NCBI GenBank assembly: GCA_031835245.1
Contig: JAVKOQ010000123.1
Location: forward strand, 1-64,000
Length of the DNA: 64,000 nt
Direction of reading: 5' to 3'
DNA from: Balamuthia mandrillaris
Lineage: Eukaryota; Discosea; Longamoebia; Balamuthiidae
The position numbers and the translations under genes are program-made. Position 1 is the stretch's first letter; every line of letters starts with the position of its first letter. Positions 40,815 through 52,375 of the stretch are shown one piece after another. The notes beneath the pieces are model-generated. The model ran no database searches. It saw only the letters and a list, made by a program, of their open reading frames with translations, and was not told the origin of the DNA.

Positions 40815-42340
40815 ATGGGCCAGGTCACATCCCTTCGCCTGCTCGCTTTGCTTTCCGTCGTCTCTCTTAGCATCTGCACCTATGGGGCGGCGGCTCAACC
40901 GCCATTCGCGCAAATAGAAGGGGAGGGCTATTTAGCCGAGTGGCCCCATGAAGGGCCTTCTGTGCGCCTCTTCCCAAAGAGCCCAAACGGCACCCCACTC
41001 AGAGAGGAAAGCTTCGGCTGGGACGTTCTCAGCTTCCAAGAAAAGGTGGACTGTTACTGCTGCCGAGAGGACGGCACGTTGGGCTTCAAAGCGGTCGTTT
41101 GCAATGACTTGGAAGGCTTGGGTCCCATTGTTGACTTGACAACGAATGCGAGTTGGCATCTGGAGGAGCATATACCCGGCAAGAAGATCTCATGGACCAC
41201 TTTGGAATTCTCTGGAGAGGCGGTGCTCACCTTTACTTTTGAAGACCTCTCTGAAGACCGAGTTGTTCCTATGAGGTTCCTTTTGTTCTTCTTGTTCTTG
41301 TTCTTGTTCTTGTTCTTGTTCTTGTTCTTGTTCTTGTTCTTGTTCTTGTTCTTGTTCTTGTTCTTGTTCTTGTTCTTGTCCTTGTTCTTGTTCTTGTTCT
41401 TGTTCTTGTTCTTGCTCTTGCTCTTGCTCTTGCTCTTGTTCTTGTTCTTGTTCTTGTTCTTGTTCTTCTTCTTGTTATTGCTCTGGGTGGAAAACCTGTC
41501 CTGACAAAATACATTTCTTCTTTTCTTGAACCAGCAATGGGATAGAGACGAGGGAACTAAAGTTCAGCAAAGGTGGCCTCAAGTTCAGCATCAACATCAC
41601 AAACTACTCGCCGCTCATGTTGAACATAACGGAAGAGCCAGAGCGATACTACGGGCTGACCCTCATGAACCGCTTCTTCTTGAGCCGGCCGGTCCATAAC
41701 ACAAGCTTGGGCGTGTTCAGCCTTGGTCCTGCCTCCAAGTTTGGCCAGTATCAGATCCCCCTGGTCATTCGCACCGTTGCCGAACCCCTTTTGAGCGTTA
41801 CCTTTATTCAGGTTCGTTGCTCTCTTCATTCTTCCTCATTCTTCGCCCTGCAGCTAACACACCTCTCCATTCTTGTTTGTTGCTCCTTGTCCGTTCTAGA
41901 CGACCTTTGCGGTGCAGGACCCTCCAAGCGGGTCGAGGCAAGTCCTCCCAGAGTCCTCCTGGGGGTTCGAAGCCCTGGAAGCCATCCAACGCGATTGGTA
42001 CGAGGTGGACGGCAAGCTCCTCGGCCAAGACTTTGAGCTCATCTTTGGCGGCTCCCGCTCCATCTACTACGACCCGGACCTGAACATCCTGTTCGGCGGT
42101 GAGGCGCAGGAAGACGGAGAAGAAGATGGCGCGGAAGAGGACGGAGCGGATGAAGTGAGCGGGCACCTCGACCAGGGAGGGGAGGACGACGAGGACGATG
42201 GCAAAAGAGTGGCGGTGCCGGTGGCCGTCAGCCTGGGCGGCGCTGCTCTGTTGGTGATATCCGTGGTGGCGGCTTACTTTGCGGTGCACCGTTGGCGTCT
42301 CCGCAAGGAGAGGCGCGAATCCGCCGTTGTTAACTTTTAA
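40815..42340 (+). CDS. Type I single-pass membrane protein of unknown family
   Basis: Three exons (40815-41275, 41535-41811, 41900-42340) join in phase, giving about 390 residues. An N-terminal signal peptide (LRLLALLSVVSLSICTYGAAA) is followed by a luminal or extracellular region with possible N-glycosylation sites (NAS, NIT, NTS). The segment GGLKFSINITNYSPLMLNI resembles a recurrent hydrophobic motif of amoebozoan secreted and membrane proteins (a memory-level impression). A Glu/Asp/Gly-rich stalk precedes one TM helix (AVSLGGAALLVISVVAAYF) and a short basic tail. Intron 1 is filled by a TTCTTG-type hexanucleotide repeat. The function is unknown. Confidence 0.75.
41281..41480 (+). repeat. 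(TTCTTG)n hexanucleotide tract in intron
   Basis: About 30 copies of TTCTTG with a few variant units (TGCTCT) fill intron 1 of the type I membrane protein gene. The sense strand is pyrimidine-rich. The complement (GAACAA) is the repeat that encodes Glu-Gln runs in GNL2 and NAT9. Confidence 0.95.
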
Positions 42341-42438
42341 CGCACTGTTCTTCTTGCTCTGCTATAGTGTATTAATATACAAAAGGTTTTTTCTTTGCTC
42401 TCTTTTTATTTTTTAAACAAAAGAAGCAAGAAAAGAAA

Positions 42439-44039
42439 ATGGAAAATGAAAGGGATGAAGCAGAGTGGAAGTTGGTCGGGCGAGGAGGAGGAGGCGGCGG
42501 CGGCGGCGGCGGTGGAGGAGGAAGAAGCAAGGACGGGCTCAAGCTGCGGGCGGATCACCACAACAAGGGGGGAGGGCATCAGCATCACGAAGACAACAAA
42601 CAAGGAGGAGGAAGCGGCGGCTTTGCTTACAAGCAAGCAACGAAAACCCAGCAGCGACGACGACGCCCAAAGCATCATGATGATCTCCTCCAGCCGCACA
42701 ATCCTCTTTCTGCCGATGAGGAGTTTGCAGACATGGGGTATGTTTCTTGTTCTTGGTTGTTGTTGTTGTTTTGTTGATGGAACGAATAAACGACCAACAG
42801 GAAGCAGATCGCTGGCTCCGAGTTTTTCAACGAAGTAGTCGGTTTGTTCGCGTTGTTTGTTCGCTTTGTTTGTTTTTTTTTTCACATTAATCCTCGGCTC
42901 GCTCGTAACCACATCCAATGTTGATGCGTTCAGAGAGGTTGACAGAGGCCATAGGAGCAGCAGAAGGCGGTAGCGAAGAGGCATTGGACATCGTGTGCTA
43001 CGGCTTGGGCCACATTGGCTCAGCGCGGCAAGCCAAGTACCAGTTTGGCTTGTTGTTGCTCCTTCACCAACGCTTCGCGGTTTGTTCTCTTTCTTTTTTT
43101 TACCCTCATTTCTCTTGTTGTCTGGGCTCGTGCTCATTCTGCCTTCTTCCTTCTTCCTTCTTCTTGATCCGTTCTGGTTTGGTTGATTCCAAATGGACAG
43201 AAGGGAGGCAACATGCACGTCTATGACCCTGCTTTCACGGTACAAGAAGAGGAAACGGTGCGGCGGCACGGAGCTGACCTTCTCACATGCAACGAGGTCT
43301 CTTTCTCCTTCACTCGCTGGCCTCTGCTTGCTTTCTCTGACCTGCCACTAAACAACAACAGGAAGGCAGACGTGCCGTACACACCAAAACTCTGTTCTAC
43401 ATGTAAGAGCTGTTATTATGCTTGTTCTTGATTGCATTCCATGTACTAAAAGTTGGTCTCGCAACACAAAGGCCACACTGCGACAAGTACTTGTACAACA
43501 ACGTACTGGAGGCCAATTGGGGAGCATCAGGCCTCTCCCAGCTCCTCTTTTTTGGCAACAGTTTTTCGCTCTATCACGAACAGTTCCTCTCTCTCTCTCT
43601 CTCTCTCTCTCTGCTTATTCAGGCATCATTCAACGCTGGCATTCACACATTCACTCTTTCTTTCAATGGTAGGCTACTTCCCAACTCAGAGAGACAAGAG
43701 AACACATTTCTGGAGTCTATATCCTTTTCCTTCTTCCCTTGTTCTTTCTTATCTCCGATATCCACAAACCCTTAACCTTTCTCGCTTTTGTTTTGGTTTT
43801 ACATTGGTCCTTTCATGGCAGAACAGCGGATAGAGAAAAGGTTCGAGCCCTACAAACAAGCGTTTAACGACCAAAGCATCATTCATTTCCCGCAACACCT
43901 TCTTTCCCAGCTTCCCTCTGCTCCTCTCCCTCCTCTTCGGCCCTCTCCCGGCGCCACAACAAAAACTCGCAACAAGAACAGAAAAAGAAAAAAAGCAAAC
44001 AACACAACAACCCCTGCTTCTCCCTCTTCTTCCTCGTGA
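42439..44039 (+). CDS. SRRD: SRR1-like domain protein (SRRD family)
   Basis: Start ATG 42439 gives MENERDEAEWKLVGRGG, where EWKLV is typical of SRR1 proteins. A poly-Gly run follows. Exons include 42439-42737, 42801-42841, 42934-43079, 43201-43295, one ending at 43402, and then the 43.5 kb exon, joined in phase. Conserved blocks are LDIVCYGLGHIGSARQAKYQ, then MHVYDPAFTVQEEE, GRRAVHTKTLFY joined to MPHCDKYLYNNVLEANW, and LLFFGNSFSLY. The last exon (EQRIEKRFEPYKQAFND, SIIHFP) ends in a Lys/Arg and Ser tail at 44039. SRR1 proteins act in circadian and light signalling in Arabidopsis and in haem-related control in animals. The biochemical role is unclear. The exon before 43820 has an unsettled border. 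Confidence 0.88.
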
Positions 44040-44158
44040 TGAAAAAGGTGAACTATCACCCATTTATTTTGAAGAACAAAAACAAAAAAATAAATAAACT
44101 CCACTCCTAAGCTGACGAAAGAAAGAAACAACCAGAAAGAAAGAATAAAGAAGATGAG

Positions 44159-45687
44159 TTAGGAAGATTGTTGTTGCTTTGGTTGCCGTATTTGTTGGGC
44201 AGCTTTCGCCCACGCATAGATGACCCCACCGCTGAGACCAACAAAGATGCTGATAGCTCCCATCGTCGTGAAGCGATTGCCAAAGAGAATGCTGCCTATA
44301 ATGGTCAGGGGAATCTTGTTGAGAGCGCCGACCACGCTGTAGGTCGTTGGAGAGGTGGCTTGAATGGCCCAAAAGCAGGTCATGCTTATGGCAAAGCCGC
44401 ATCCACCGTTGGCTATAAGCATGAGATAAAAGGAGCTATGTTGAAAGGCCTCCCTAGAGTTATGGAGACGTTGAGTTAGCTTGTTCTTTTTCGGGTCCCT
44501 ATTCTCTCTTTTCTTTGTTCTCTCTTCTTCGCTTTCAGGGAATAACTTACGAGGCGAATGTTGAGGAGGAAAGCTCTCCCTGCAACACCAACAAAAGGAG
44601 AAGAGAGGGGACCGACAGCACGTTATTGTAATAAACAGAGTTGAATGGGTCTAACCGTGCCAAGTTTTGAGCCCTCTTCATTGACAACTGTATTACATCA
44701 TACTAGTCAGCAAACGAAGAGAGAGAGAGAGAGAGAGAGAGTCACTAACCACGTAAGCACATTGAGAAGCACAGTTGAGCAGCATATAAAAGTATCCAAC
44801 AGCATTGAACTCGAGGTCGTTAAACCCAGCAACCACTGACCCCAAAAACTATACATGTGTGATAAATAGAGAGAGGGAGATAAAGGGAGAGATGAAAGAT
44901 GGAGATAATCAACAAACCATAACAACAAGACTGGCAGCCACACCTGTGGAGATGGAATGGTAGAAAAAGAACCGGTCACCTAGCGTTATAGCGATCGTCG
45001 TAAAGTTCTTGAAAATGGTAACCATCGCAACACTCAATCTTCCCAAGCTGAACGTCGACGAGGAGAGACGCAGCGAGAAAAAAAAAAGAAGCAAAGGAGC
45101 ATAGGAGAAGAAGAGCAGAGACAAGAGTCAGAGCCATAGAGCAAGATATACGAGAAAGAAGCAGAGAAGGTCAGGTGCCAAACCTGCTTTGAGCCGTGAG
45201 AAGCATTAGCACAAAGAATAGGTTGACAGGTATCCACTTCTTCAGCTTCTGAAGCTTCAACGTCTCCAGCTGAAGGAACCCCAAGTGATGGCACAACAGA
45301 GTTAACCCAAGAGTAAAACAGCTCTATTCGAGAGAGAAGCATGAAATAGAAAGAGAAAGGTTAGTCGCATTCATACAGAAACAAATGAAAGAAGCGAACC
45401 TGATACAGGACGAGCAAAACGGGTGCTTCAAACTTCCACACGGACAAAATGTATTTGTTGGACAAGGTCATCAGCATGGAGCTTGCGCTGTAGCACAGGC
45501 ATGACAAGATTGGCACCAAGACTGCGCTTCCACCAAAGGAAGCCAGCCATCGGTTCCACCGCTTGTTGCTGTGATGTTGATGCATTTTGAAGGAATGCGC
45601 GGAGCCCTCCAGGTTGGAGTTCTTTATGGGCAGATAGAGGTTGTTGGAGGGCGGCGATGCCACCCACACCCGCTGCTCCTCTTTCAT
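44159..45687 (-). CDS. Golgi GDP-mannose-type nucleotide-sugar transporter (SLC35/Vrg4-like)
   Basis: This is a multi-pass DMT-superfamily membrane protein. Start ATG 45687 opens a cytosolic N-terminus, then TM1 with CYSASSMLMTLSNKYIL. Later exons give KLKKWIPVNLFFVLML, VAMVTIFKNFTTIAITLGDR and LMLIANGGCGFAISM. The last holds the GALNKIPLTIIGSILFGN block, then AISIFVGLSGGVIYAWAK. GALNK is the substrate-binding motif of Vrg4/GONST GDP-mannose transporters. It exchanges GDP-mannose for GMP across the Golgi membrane to feed glycosylation. The stop is at 44159-44161. Introns contain (GA)n and poly-purine on the plus strand, CT in sense. GDP-fucose or a related sugar is possible, but GALNK favours GDP-mannose. 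Confidence 0.87.
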
Positions 45688-45806
45688 TCCCTTCTTTTTT
45701 TTTTTTGCGTTAATTTTACTGCTTTATCTGCGTTCTTCTTTTTTTGGTTCATTTTTCTTTTCGCTTTCTTCTTGTCGACGAAAACAAGTTCATGACGACA
45801 CGAAAT

Positions 45807-45816
45807 AACCCTAACC
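45807..45816. promoter_or_regulatory. Telo-box-like motif AACCCTAACC
   Basis: Exact 10-mer about 120 bp upstream of the transporter ATG (45687, minus strand) and just past the alpha5 proteasome stop. The role is inferred from recurrence in the window. Confidence 0.35.
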
Positions 45817-45978
45817 AGGAACATTGCGCATTTTGACATGGTTTTGTGCTCTTAGAGATAAAATCTCCTCTCTATTCTCTTCTCTACGCTCGTGTCCATG
45901 GTAAACAGAAAAGAAAAAGAAAGAAACGACAAGAAAGAAAAACAGAGAAGATGGTGTCATTGTATTTTAAAGTGAAGC

Positions 45979-47370
45979 TTAGTGATCCAAAGTTTGAAGA
46001 ATGGCCTCCAACTCGTCCTTGGAGTAGATCCGGAAGCGGGGTTTGCCATCCTTCAGCTGCACGGAGGCGATTTCTACATTGGTGGAACTGATTTTCTCTT
46101 CCATCACTTGCTTCAGCGTTTGCAGCGCCAATTTCTCGGCCTCCGCTAAGCTCATCGACTAAGATTTGAGCACAGAGAGAGAGAAGAGAGAAGAGTTTCA
46201 TTAGGAGTCAATAAGTAATAGAAGCCAACAAATAAAGTAAGAAGAGGACAAGAGTAGGAGAATGAGAAGAGGAGAAACTAAAGAGAGCGGAAAGATAAGA
46301 GCAAAGAGAGAACGAGAACAAGAGGGCCAGAAGAGGAGAGAGAAGAGGAGAAAAAAATACTTTAGTGTAATGTTCTTGCAAGTTGGTCTGAGCGCCTTCA
46401 GAGCCAGCACCGATGGCCTTGGCCTCAAACTGAATGAATGTGCCGGAGGGATCCGTGTGGAACCTGTGCATTTGGAGAGAGAGGGAGGGAGAACAAAGAA
46501 AAAGGTGTTAAACATCAATTGCACCAAAAAAAATATAGGACGAGAAGAACGTACAAGGCAGGACCGTTTTCATCAATACCAGCAATGAGAAGAGCAACTC
46601 CAAATGGACGACTCTGTGTTGCAAAAACAACAAAAAGGAATGGAAGACAAATGCTTCAGCAAACAAAGGCAAGTCTTTGCAGAGAAAGAAACGACAAGAA
46701 GAGACAAAAAGCAAGAGAGAAGAAAGAAAAGTAAATGAAGAAAGACAGGAGGAAGCACGCACCATGGATTTGGACTTTCGGTCTTCTCCAAAGCGAAGAG
46801 CCAAGTCGCAGATGGCTTGTGTGACAGACTCTGTTGAAATGGGCTCATCATAGGTAAAGGTGTAGTTCTGTGCCTCCACTCGTGCATAGTCGATGAGCGT
46901 CCTGGCGTCAGCCGTCAAGCCACTCATGGCCGCTCCAAGGTGAGAGTCGATCTCCATGATCTTCTCCACGCTGCTCGGCTCCAAAAGGGGCGAAGTCAAA
47001 CGCTTCTCCACAGCCAACACTACGCCCTCTGAGGTTTGGATGCCTACTGCCGTTGAGCCCAGCTAGATACATAGATCGAAAAAGAGCAAGGAAGCAGCGT
47101 GCAGAAAAGTTAATACGAGAGTGAAAGAAGAGAGAGAGAGAGAGAGAAGAGAGAGAAAGAAAGTTTTACCTTGATGGCTTCAATAGCATATTCCACTTGG
47201 AACAACCTTCCCTCTGGCGAAAAGGTATTGATGCCACGGTCATACTCGCTCCTAAGAAAATAAACAAAAAAAAAAGCAACGTTAGCACCCACGCTCCTAC
47301 TCTCTCCCCATCACAACGAAGGAAAAAAAAAAGGTCAATCTCACTCTCATACATACCTCGTCAAAAACAT
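45979..47370 (-). CDS. PSMA5: 20S proteasome subunit alpha type-5
   Basis: A 14-bp first exon (47370-47357) encodes MFLTR and splices in phase to [20 protein letters not shown], the proteasome alpha signature. Later exons give [33 protein letters not shown] and [16 protein letters not shown], with [17 protein letters not shown]. Then come [34 protein letters not shown] and [16 protein letters not shown]. It forms part of the heptameric outer ring of the 20S core in cytosol and nucleus. Length and motifs match the family closely. The gene is head-to-head with NAF1; only about 220 bp separate the starts. Confidence 0.97.
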
Positions 47371-47591
47371 CTTTGTCGCTGCTACTCGATTTTTTTTTTT
47401 CTTTGTTTTCCAATCAAAAAAAAAGAAAAGTTTCTCTCTCTCCGTCCTCTTCTCTTCTTCTGCTACTTTTTGTCCAACAAACATAAACGTGTTTTTGTTT
47501 TGCCTGAGGGTAGTTCCGCTGGACCCCCAAACTATTGTCGACACTCATAGGGGTATATCTCTCATAGGTTGTTATTTATTTCCTTTAACAC
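47371..47591. promoter_or_regulatory. Short bidirectional promoter PSMA5 / NAF1
   Basis: About 220 bp between two divergent start codons, with A-runs near 47390-47420. It must serve both genes unless the 5' UTRs overlap. No known motif is recognised. Confidence 0.45.
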
Positions 47592-48765
47592 ATGAAGAAG
47601 GAAAGAAGGAAGAAAGAAAGAATGGAGAGCAGCACGGTGCGTGCCTCGTCGTCGTCGGTGGAGGCAGAGACCGCGGAACACGTTTCCCTCGCTGCAAATG
47701 GGGAAGAGGGAAAGGGAATGTTGGTGGAGGGGAACGACTGCGCGCGCACAGCCGCTCCGGAGGTAGAGCAACGACCACCACCGCAACAACAACCTCTCCC
47801 CTTCAGCGAGGACGCGAGTGCCGCTGCGGACACGAGGATAGCCGCACCCGCGCCAACGCCTGAAACAACAACAGCAACAAACAATGATGCGCTGAGCGAG
47901 GAGGTTGTTGATGTAGCGGCTGCTGCTGCTGAGGTGAAGGCAGAGGAGTTCTCAATGGACGTGGAGGTCAAGCAAGAGCCACAGTCCTCCTCCTCCTCCT
48001 CCTCGTTATGGCTCACAGCCACAACAACAACAACGGCAGAACAACTCCATCAGCCAGCAGCACAGCAGAACGGTCCCACCGCCGAGCTGCAAGCAAAAAC
48101 AGAGGAGGAACAAGAGGAGGAGGTGGAAGAGGACGTTTACGATAGCGACGAAGCTCTATCTGAGGAAGAGGAGGAGGAGGAAGAAGGGTTTGAACTGGAG
48201 GAAGAGGACGTGATGGAAGGAGGCGAAACAGAGATCCCTCGCACCAAGAACGAGATCACGAGCCTCCCCCCGGTGGAGCGAGTGCCGCCGGTCCCCGCGC
48301 ACGCCCAGATCAAGCCGCTGGGCCTGATCTCCAGCCTGGTGGAGGGCTTTGCGGTGGTGGAGGCGGCCAAGGGCAGCCCTGCCTTGGACATTGACAGCGT
48401 GCTTTGTTTGGAGAACAGGGAGCCGTTGGGGCGGGTGTTTGAGGTCTTTGGGCAGGTGGAGAGCCCTTATTACTCGGTCCGTTATGATGGAAGGGGAGCA
48501 AGCGGGGGAGAAAATGGAGAAGGGGAGAGAGTGAGCGTGGAGAGAGGCACCAGGGTCTATTATGTGGAGGAACAGTCTTCCTATGTCATTCCGGCGGCTA
48601 TTTATACCAAAGGCACGGATGCCTCTGGCGAGCACGATGAGGAATTGCCTGAAGACGTAAGCACCATTTCTTCTCCTCTCCTCTCCTCTCTCCCTCCCCT
48701 CTCTCCCCTCTCCCTCTCCCCTCTCCCTCTCCCTCTCTCCTCTCTCCCCTCCTCTCTCTCCCTCT

Positions 48766-48812
<47 letters not shown>

Positions 48813-49611
48813 CTAATGTCCTTTACCTATAGGAAATAGAGTTTTCTGATGATGAAAAGGAAGCAGCCGCCAAACAAGCAAGAAAAAGGTATGTGTTCTT
48901 GTTCGTTATTCTTCTTTCCCGGCTTCTTTGCTTAAACTTGTGCATTCCAGACGCGGCAGAAAGCAGCGAACAAGAGGAGGTAAAGGCGAGGGATTCCAAA
49001 ACAGAAGAGGTGGTGGTGGTGGACAAAGAAGAGGACCTCCTTCACAACAGCAACAACAACAACACCATGCAACCACTGCTCCTCCCCACAATAGCTTCAT
49101 GCCTCACAAGCAACAAACCCCCTCTTCAGTGTCAGCAGAAGCCGGCGTTGGAGAAGTGTATACGCCATTGGCGAGACCTCCCCATCTTCTTGACCACGTC
49201 TTGCAACAGCAAATACCTACCGCATCTCATTCTTTCTCTTCTGCCTCTTCCTCCTCCTTCCACACCAACACTCCTTACCCTCCCATTTATCCTCATCCTC
49301 CCTCTCATCCTTATCACCATCAAACAAGCCCTCAACAACATCAACACTATCACTACCAACAACAACAACAACAACATCAATACAGCCATGCGCCTCCTCC
49401 TGCCTTTCCTCCTCCTTTTTCTTTTCCCGCGAGTGGCTGGCAACCTCTTCGAATGCCACCAGCCGCTGCCCCTCATTCTCTTCCTCTCCCTCTTCCAGAC
49501 TTGGCCATGCCCATGCACAACGACTATCTCTTCACTTCATTGGCACCCCCTCCTCCTCCTTCATCTTCCTCTCAACAACATCAACAACAGGGACCATCTT
49601 CCGCGCAATGA
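47592..49611 (+). CDS. NAF1: H/ACA ribonucleoprotein assembly factor NAF1
   Basis: Start is ATG 47592, or the Met at 47622. A long Ala/Glu/Thr-rich acidic N-terminus ([16 protein letters not shown]) leads to the conserved Gar1-like core: TKNEITSLPPVERVPPVP, IKPLGLISSLVEGFAVVE, VLCLENREPLGRVFEVFGQV and YYSVRYDG. The core closes with GTRVYYVE and KGTDASGEHDEELPED. NAF1 binds dyskerin in place of GAR1 while H/ACA snoRNPs and telomerase RNA are assembled. Exon 1 ends at 48656. The intron is nearly pure CT. A short exon (48833-48888) follows, and the final exon carries RGG-like runs and a long His/Gln/Pro/Ser-rich tail. Identity is secure. Confidence 0.94.
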
Positions 49612-50069
49612 GTGAAGATGAGCAAAGAGAGAGAGGCAATGGCCCATTTTCTTTTCTCTGTATTTATTTATTTATTGAATTTGTTGACTGCTCCTCCTCC
49701 TCGCCTTCTCTGTTAATTGAGTGACCTCATCTCATTTCCCCCCACCTACGGAGGGAACACGAACACGAACACTATAACACGAGCACGAGATCACGAAACC
49801 ACCACAAGGACCACGATACCAATCCCTTTTATACCAACCTTATCTTCATGTTTATCTTTACAGACTACAATATTTCACTTTCCCCATTAGGTTCGATCTA
49901 TCCGTGTCGACACGAGATCGTTCGCAACGGAAAATCCAGGAGAAGAAAGTCGGGGCGACCGAAGAAGGGGAGAAGGAGAAAACCGTTTATTGTCGTTGGG
50001 GCGGAGGGCAGCTGGTGCAAAGCTTGTTGTTGTTGTTCTTGTTGGGGGGTTGCCTCCCTTTTTTCCGTC
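49612..50069. other. Intergenic NAF1 / SS18-like
   Basis: About 460 bp. It holds a degenerate ACGA-rich run at 49757-49830 (ACGAACACGAACACTATAACACGAG-like units) and no supported gene. A 5' UTR exon of the downstream gene is possible. Confidence 0.4.
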
Positions 50070-52022
50070 ATGAGTTCCGTTACTCTATCCGGCCTCGTTG
50101 CGGTCTCTTCTCCAGCTGTCACTTCAACTCCGGTACGTTGTGCTTTATATTTATTTTGCCATCGAATCCTTCTTTTCATCTGATCTGTTGTGGGTTGTTG
50201 TTTGTTTGTTTGTTTGTTTTTCCCTTCTTTCACGCAGGGCATAGCGATGCAACAAACGACGACTTCCACCTCCGTTCTTGCCACAGACTCCACAAGAAAT
50301 AGGTAAAGAACTTTTTTTGAGTCATCCCTTCCGAAGCCTCTTTCTTTTTCTTTTTGTATTTTTGCCACTTGAAAGAAGAATTAACACAAAACCCGAAACA
50401 GCACCTCCTCTCGAGTGGCAGCACTTTCTCAGTTTGCAAACTCTGCCTCTGCCAAACGAAAACAGCCGGAGCCACCCTCCACCAAACCAGCTCCTCCACG
50501 GCCCTCCGGAGGAGGTGCCACTGCTTCTTCTCCTCCCACATCATCATCTTCTTCTGTGATTCCTTCCGCGACAACACCAACGCCAACTGTTGCCAGTTCT
50601 GCTTCTGCAAATGCAACCGTGGCTCCTGCTCGTACTCTTAGCATGTCCGACTTTGCTAGAAAGAGACTCAAAAAGGTGATCACCCCATTCATTCTAACTC
50701 TCTCTCTCTCTCTCTCTCTTTCGTTCTTGTTCTCACTTGGCTTTCGCTTTCTCATAGGCAACGGCCAACCTAGCGACACCCAACTCACGGTCTCAAGTAC
50801 TGCTTAAAGCAGCCTCTTCCCCATCGCTTGTTTCTGCTGCCACTCTTCCTCCTTCCTCTTCTCAGCAACAGTCACCACGCACAAATCCTGCCATCCCCTC
50901 TTCCACCCAAAATGGCAGCTCTACCAGTCCTACTATTTCCTCTTCGTCAGTAGCTGCCACTGCTTCTCCCTCTTCTTCCTCGACTATAACTCCTTCTGTT
51001 ACTATCCCTCGTTCTCCTGCTCCTACCCTCACTAACCTAAATCACACGCAGACTTTACACCACCTCTCCTCTCCCGCTTCCCCTTCTGTAGCAACAACAC
51101 CATCGCCCATCCAACGGACAACCACACCTTCTCATCAAATCCCTTCGGGCCCCTCTCTAGCATCTGCCACTGCAACAACCCCCACGATTGCCAACGCCAA
51201 CACCACACCTCTAATCTCTACCAGATCGTCATTAGCGCCTACCACAACCACTTCCACACCATCAACATCATCTATCACCTCTACCGCTCCCTCAACTGTG
51301 AACACAACAATTTCAGCTCCCACTCCAACGAACGCATCAACATCACTAGCAGCGGCTATCACCGCAACAACAACACAGTCACAACCAACAACTACTACAC
51401 AGCAACAAAAGGAGGAGGATACATTGTCAGAAGCGAAAGCCAACCAACTGTTGGATGACAATCTGCGGGTCATAAATAGCATGCGTGAGAATCTGGTCAA
51501 CGGACGGGTCTCTCAAAACTATGAGCTCATGCTTCGCTTCTCTGACAACATCACTCGCATCTTACAATGGTACTTTCTACCCTCCACCCTTTTCTCTTAT
51601 GGTCGCTGTTATCATTCTCTGCCTTTCTAGTTCTCTCAATCTTTCTTCTTTCATCTCCCTATCTTCTCTTTTTTACTACCTCTCTTTTTTTTTTTCCTTT
51701 CTCTTCTTTCTGCGCTTCTCACCATTCTATTCGATTTCTGTTTTTGAACAGGCTACCAGCAATATCCGGGGTACAAATGCCGCCATTGCCAGTCAAACTG
51801 AATACCTACTTCTTTCCCACAAACGCTTCCTCTCTTCTCTCTCCCTCTACAACAACCGCCTCCTCGCCTCTGCTCTTTACCACAACAACCGCATCTTCTC
51901 TCTCTTCTCCTTCTCTCTCCGCCACACCCTCACTCCATCTAACTGCGTCCTCTTCCGCTTCTCCCTCTTCTCCATCACATCATCATCAAACGGCACGAAT
52001 GTTGCATCCACAACATGGATGA
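50070..52022 (+). CDS. Ser/Thr-rich protein with SS18/SSXT-like helix
   Basis: Five exons join in phase: 50070-50132, 50238-50302, 50402-50675, 50758-51569 and 51752-52022. Most of the protein is low-complexity Thr/Ser/Pro/Ala, typical of a disordered nuclear cofactor. Near the end of exon 4 a clear helical segment reads NQLLDDNLRVINSMRENLVN, then GRVSQNYELMLRFSDNITRI. This resembles the SSXT (SNH) domain of SS18/GIF proteins, which has LLDEN, a basic NKGR turn and YQ-xx-LHxNL, and which bridges SWI/SNF complexes. After the last intron the sequence VQMPPLPVKLN closes the ordered part. In animals and plants the SSXT domain is N-terminal; here it is C-terminal. The match is by eye and the asparagine/glutamine spacing is not perfect. 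A coiled-coil or Mediator-type subunit is an alternative. Confidence 0.55.
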
Positions 52023-52375
52023 TCTTCTCTTGGTTGTTCTTGTTGAAGAAGAATAAGAACACGCCTCTTGCTTTTTTTTTTTCACTTTAGTCTTTGAAGG
52101 AATAGAAGAGGATGATGAACAAAAGTTATTTACAAAAACCGTTTTTGGGTGGTCAATTGGTATACTAGGAGAAGAAGATCTGTTTTTTTTGTAAGGAAGA
52201 AAAGGATGAGCGTGAACAAAAGCAGAAGTGAACAACGCCGCGACTTTCAAAGCTCACATACCTATCTATTATTGCACAGTATAAACTATAAAGTGTGGGA
52301 ATTGCGGACCTGTTGAAGCAACGAACTCCATTCCGTTTCATTTCCGGTCTGTTCGGAAGTTCTACCAGTTCTCTT
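52023..52375. other. Convergent 3' region
   Basis: About 350 bp between the SS18-like stop and the LYRM1-like stop. Poly-T at 52073-52082 and 52182-52190 fits polyadenylation regions. No gene is seen. Confidence 0.5.

Noticed and set aside
49757-49830. ACGAACACGAAC-like direct repeats resembling a CRISPR or telomere array
   Set aside because: Units are short, degenerate and without regular spacers, and the genome is eukaryotic.
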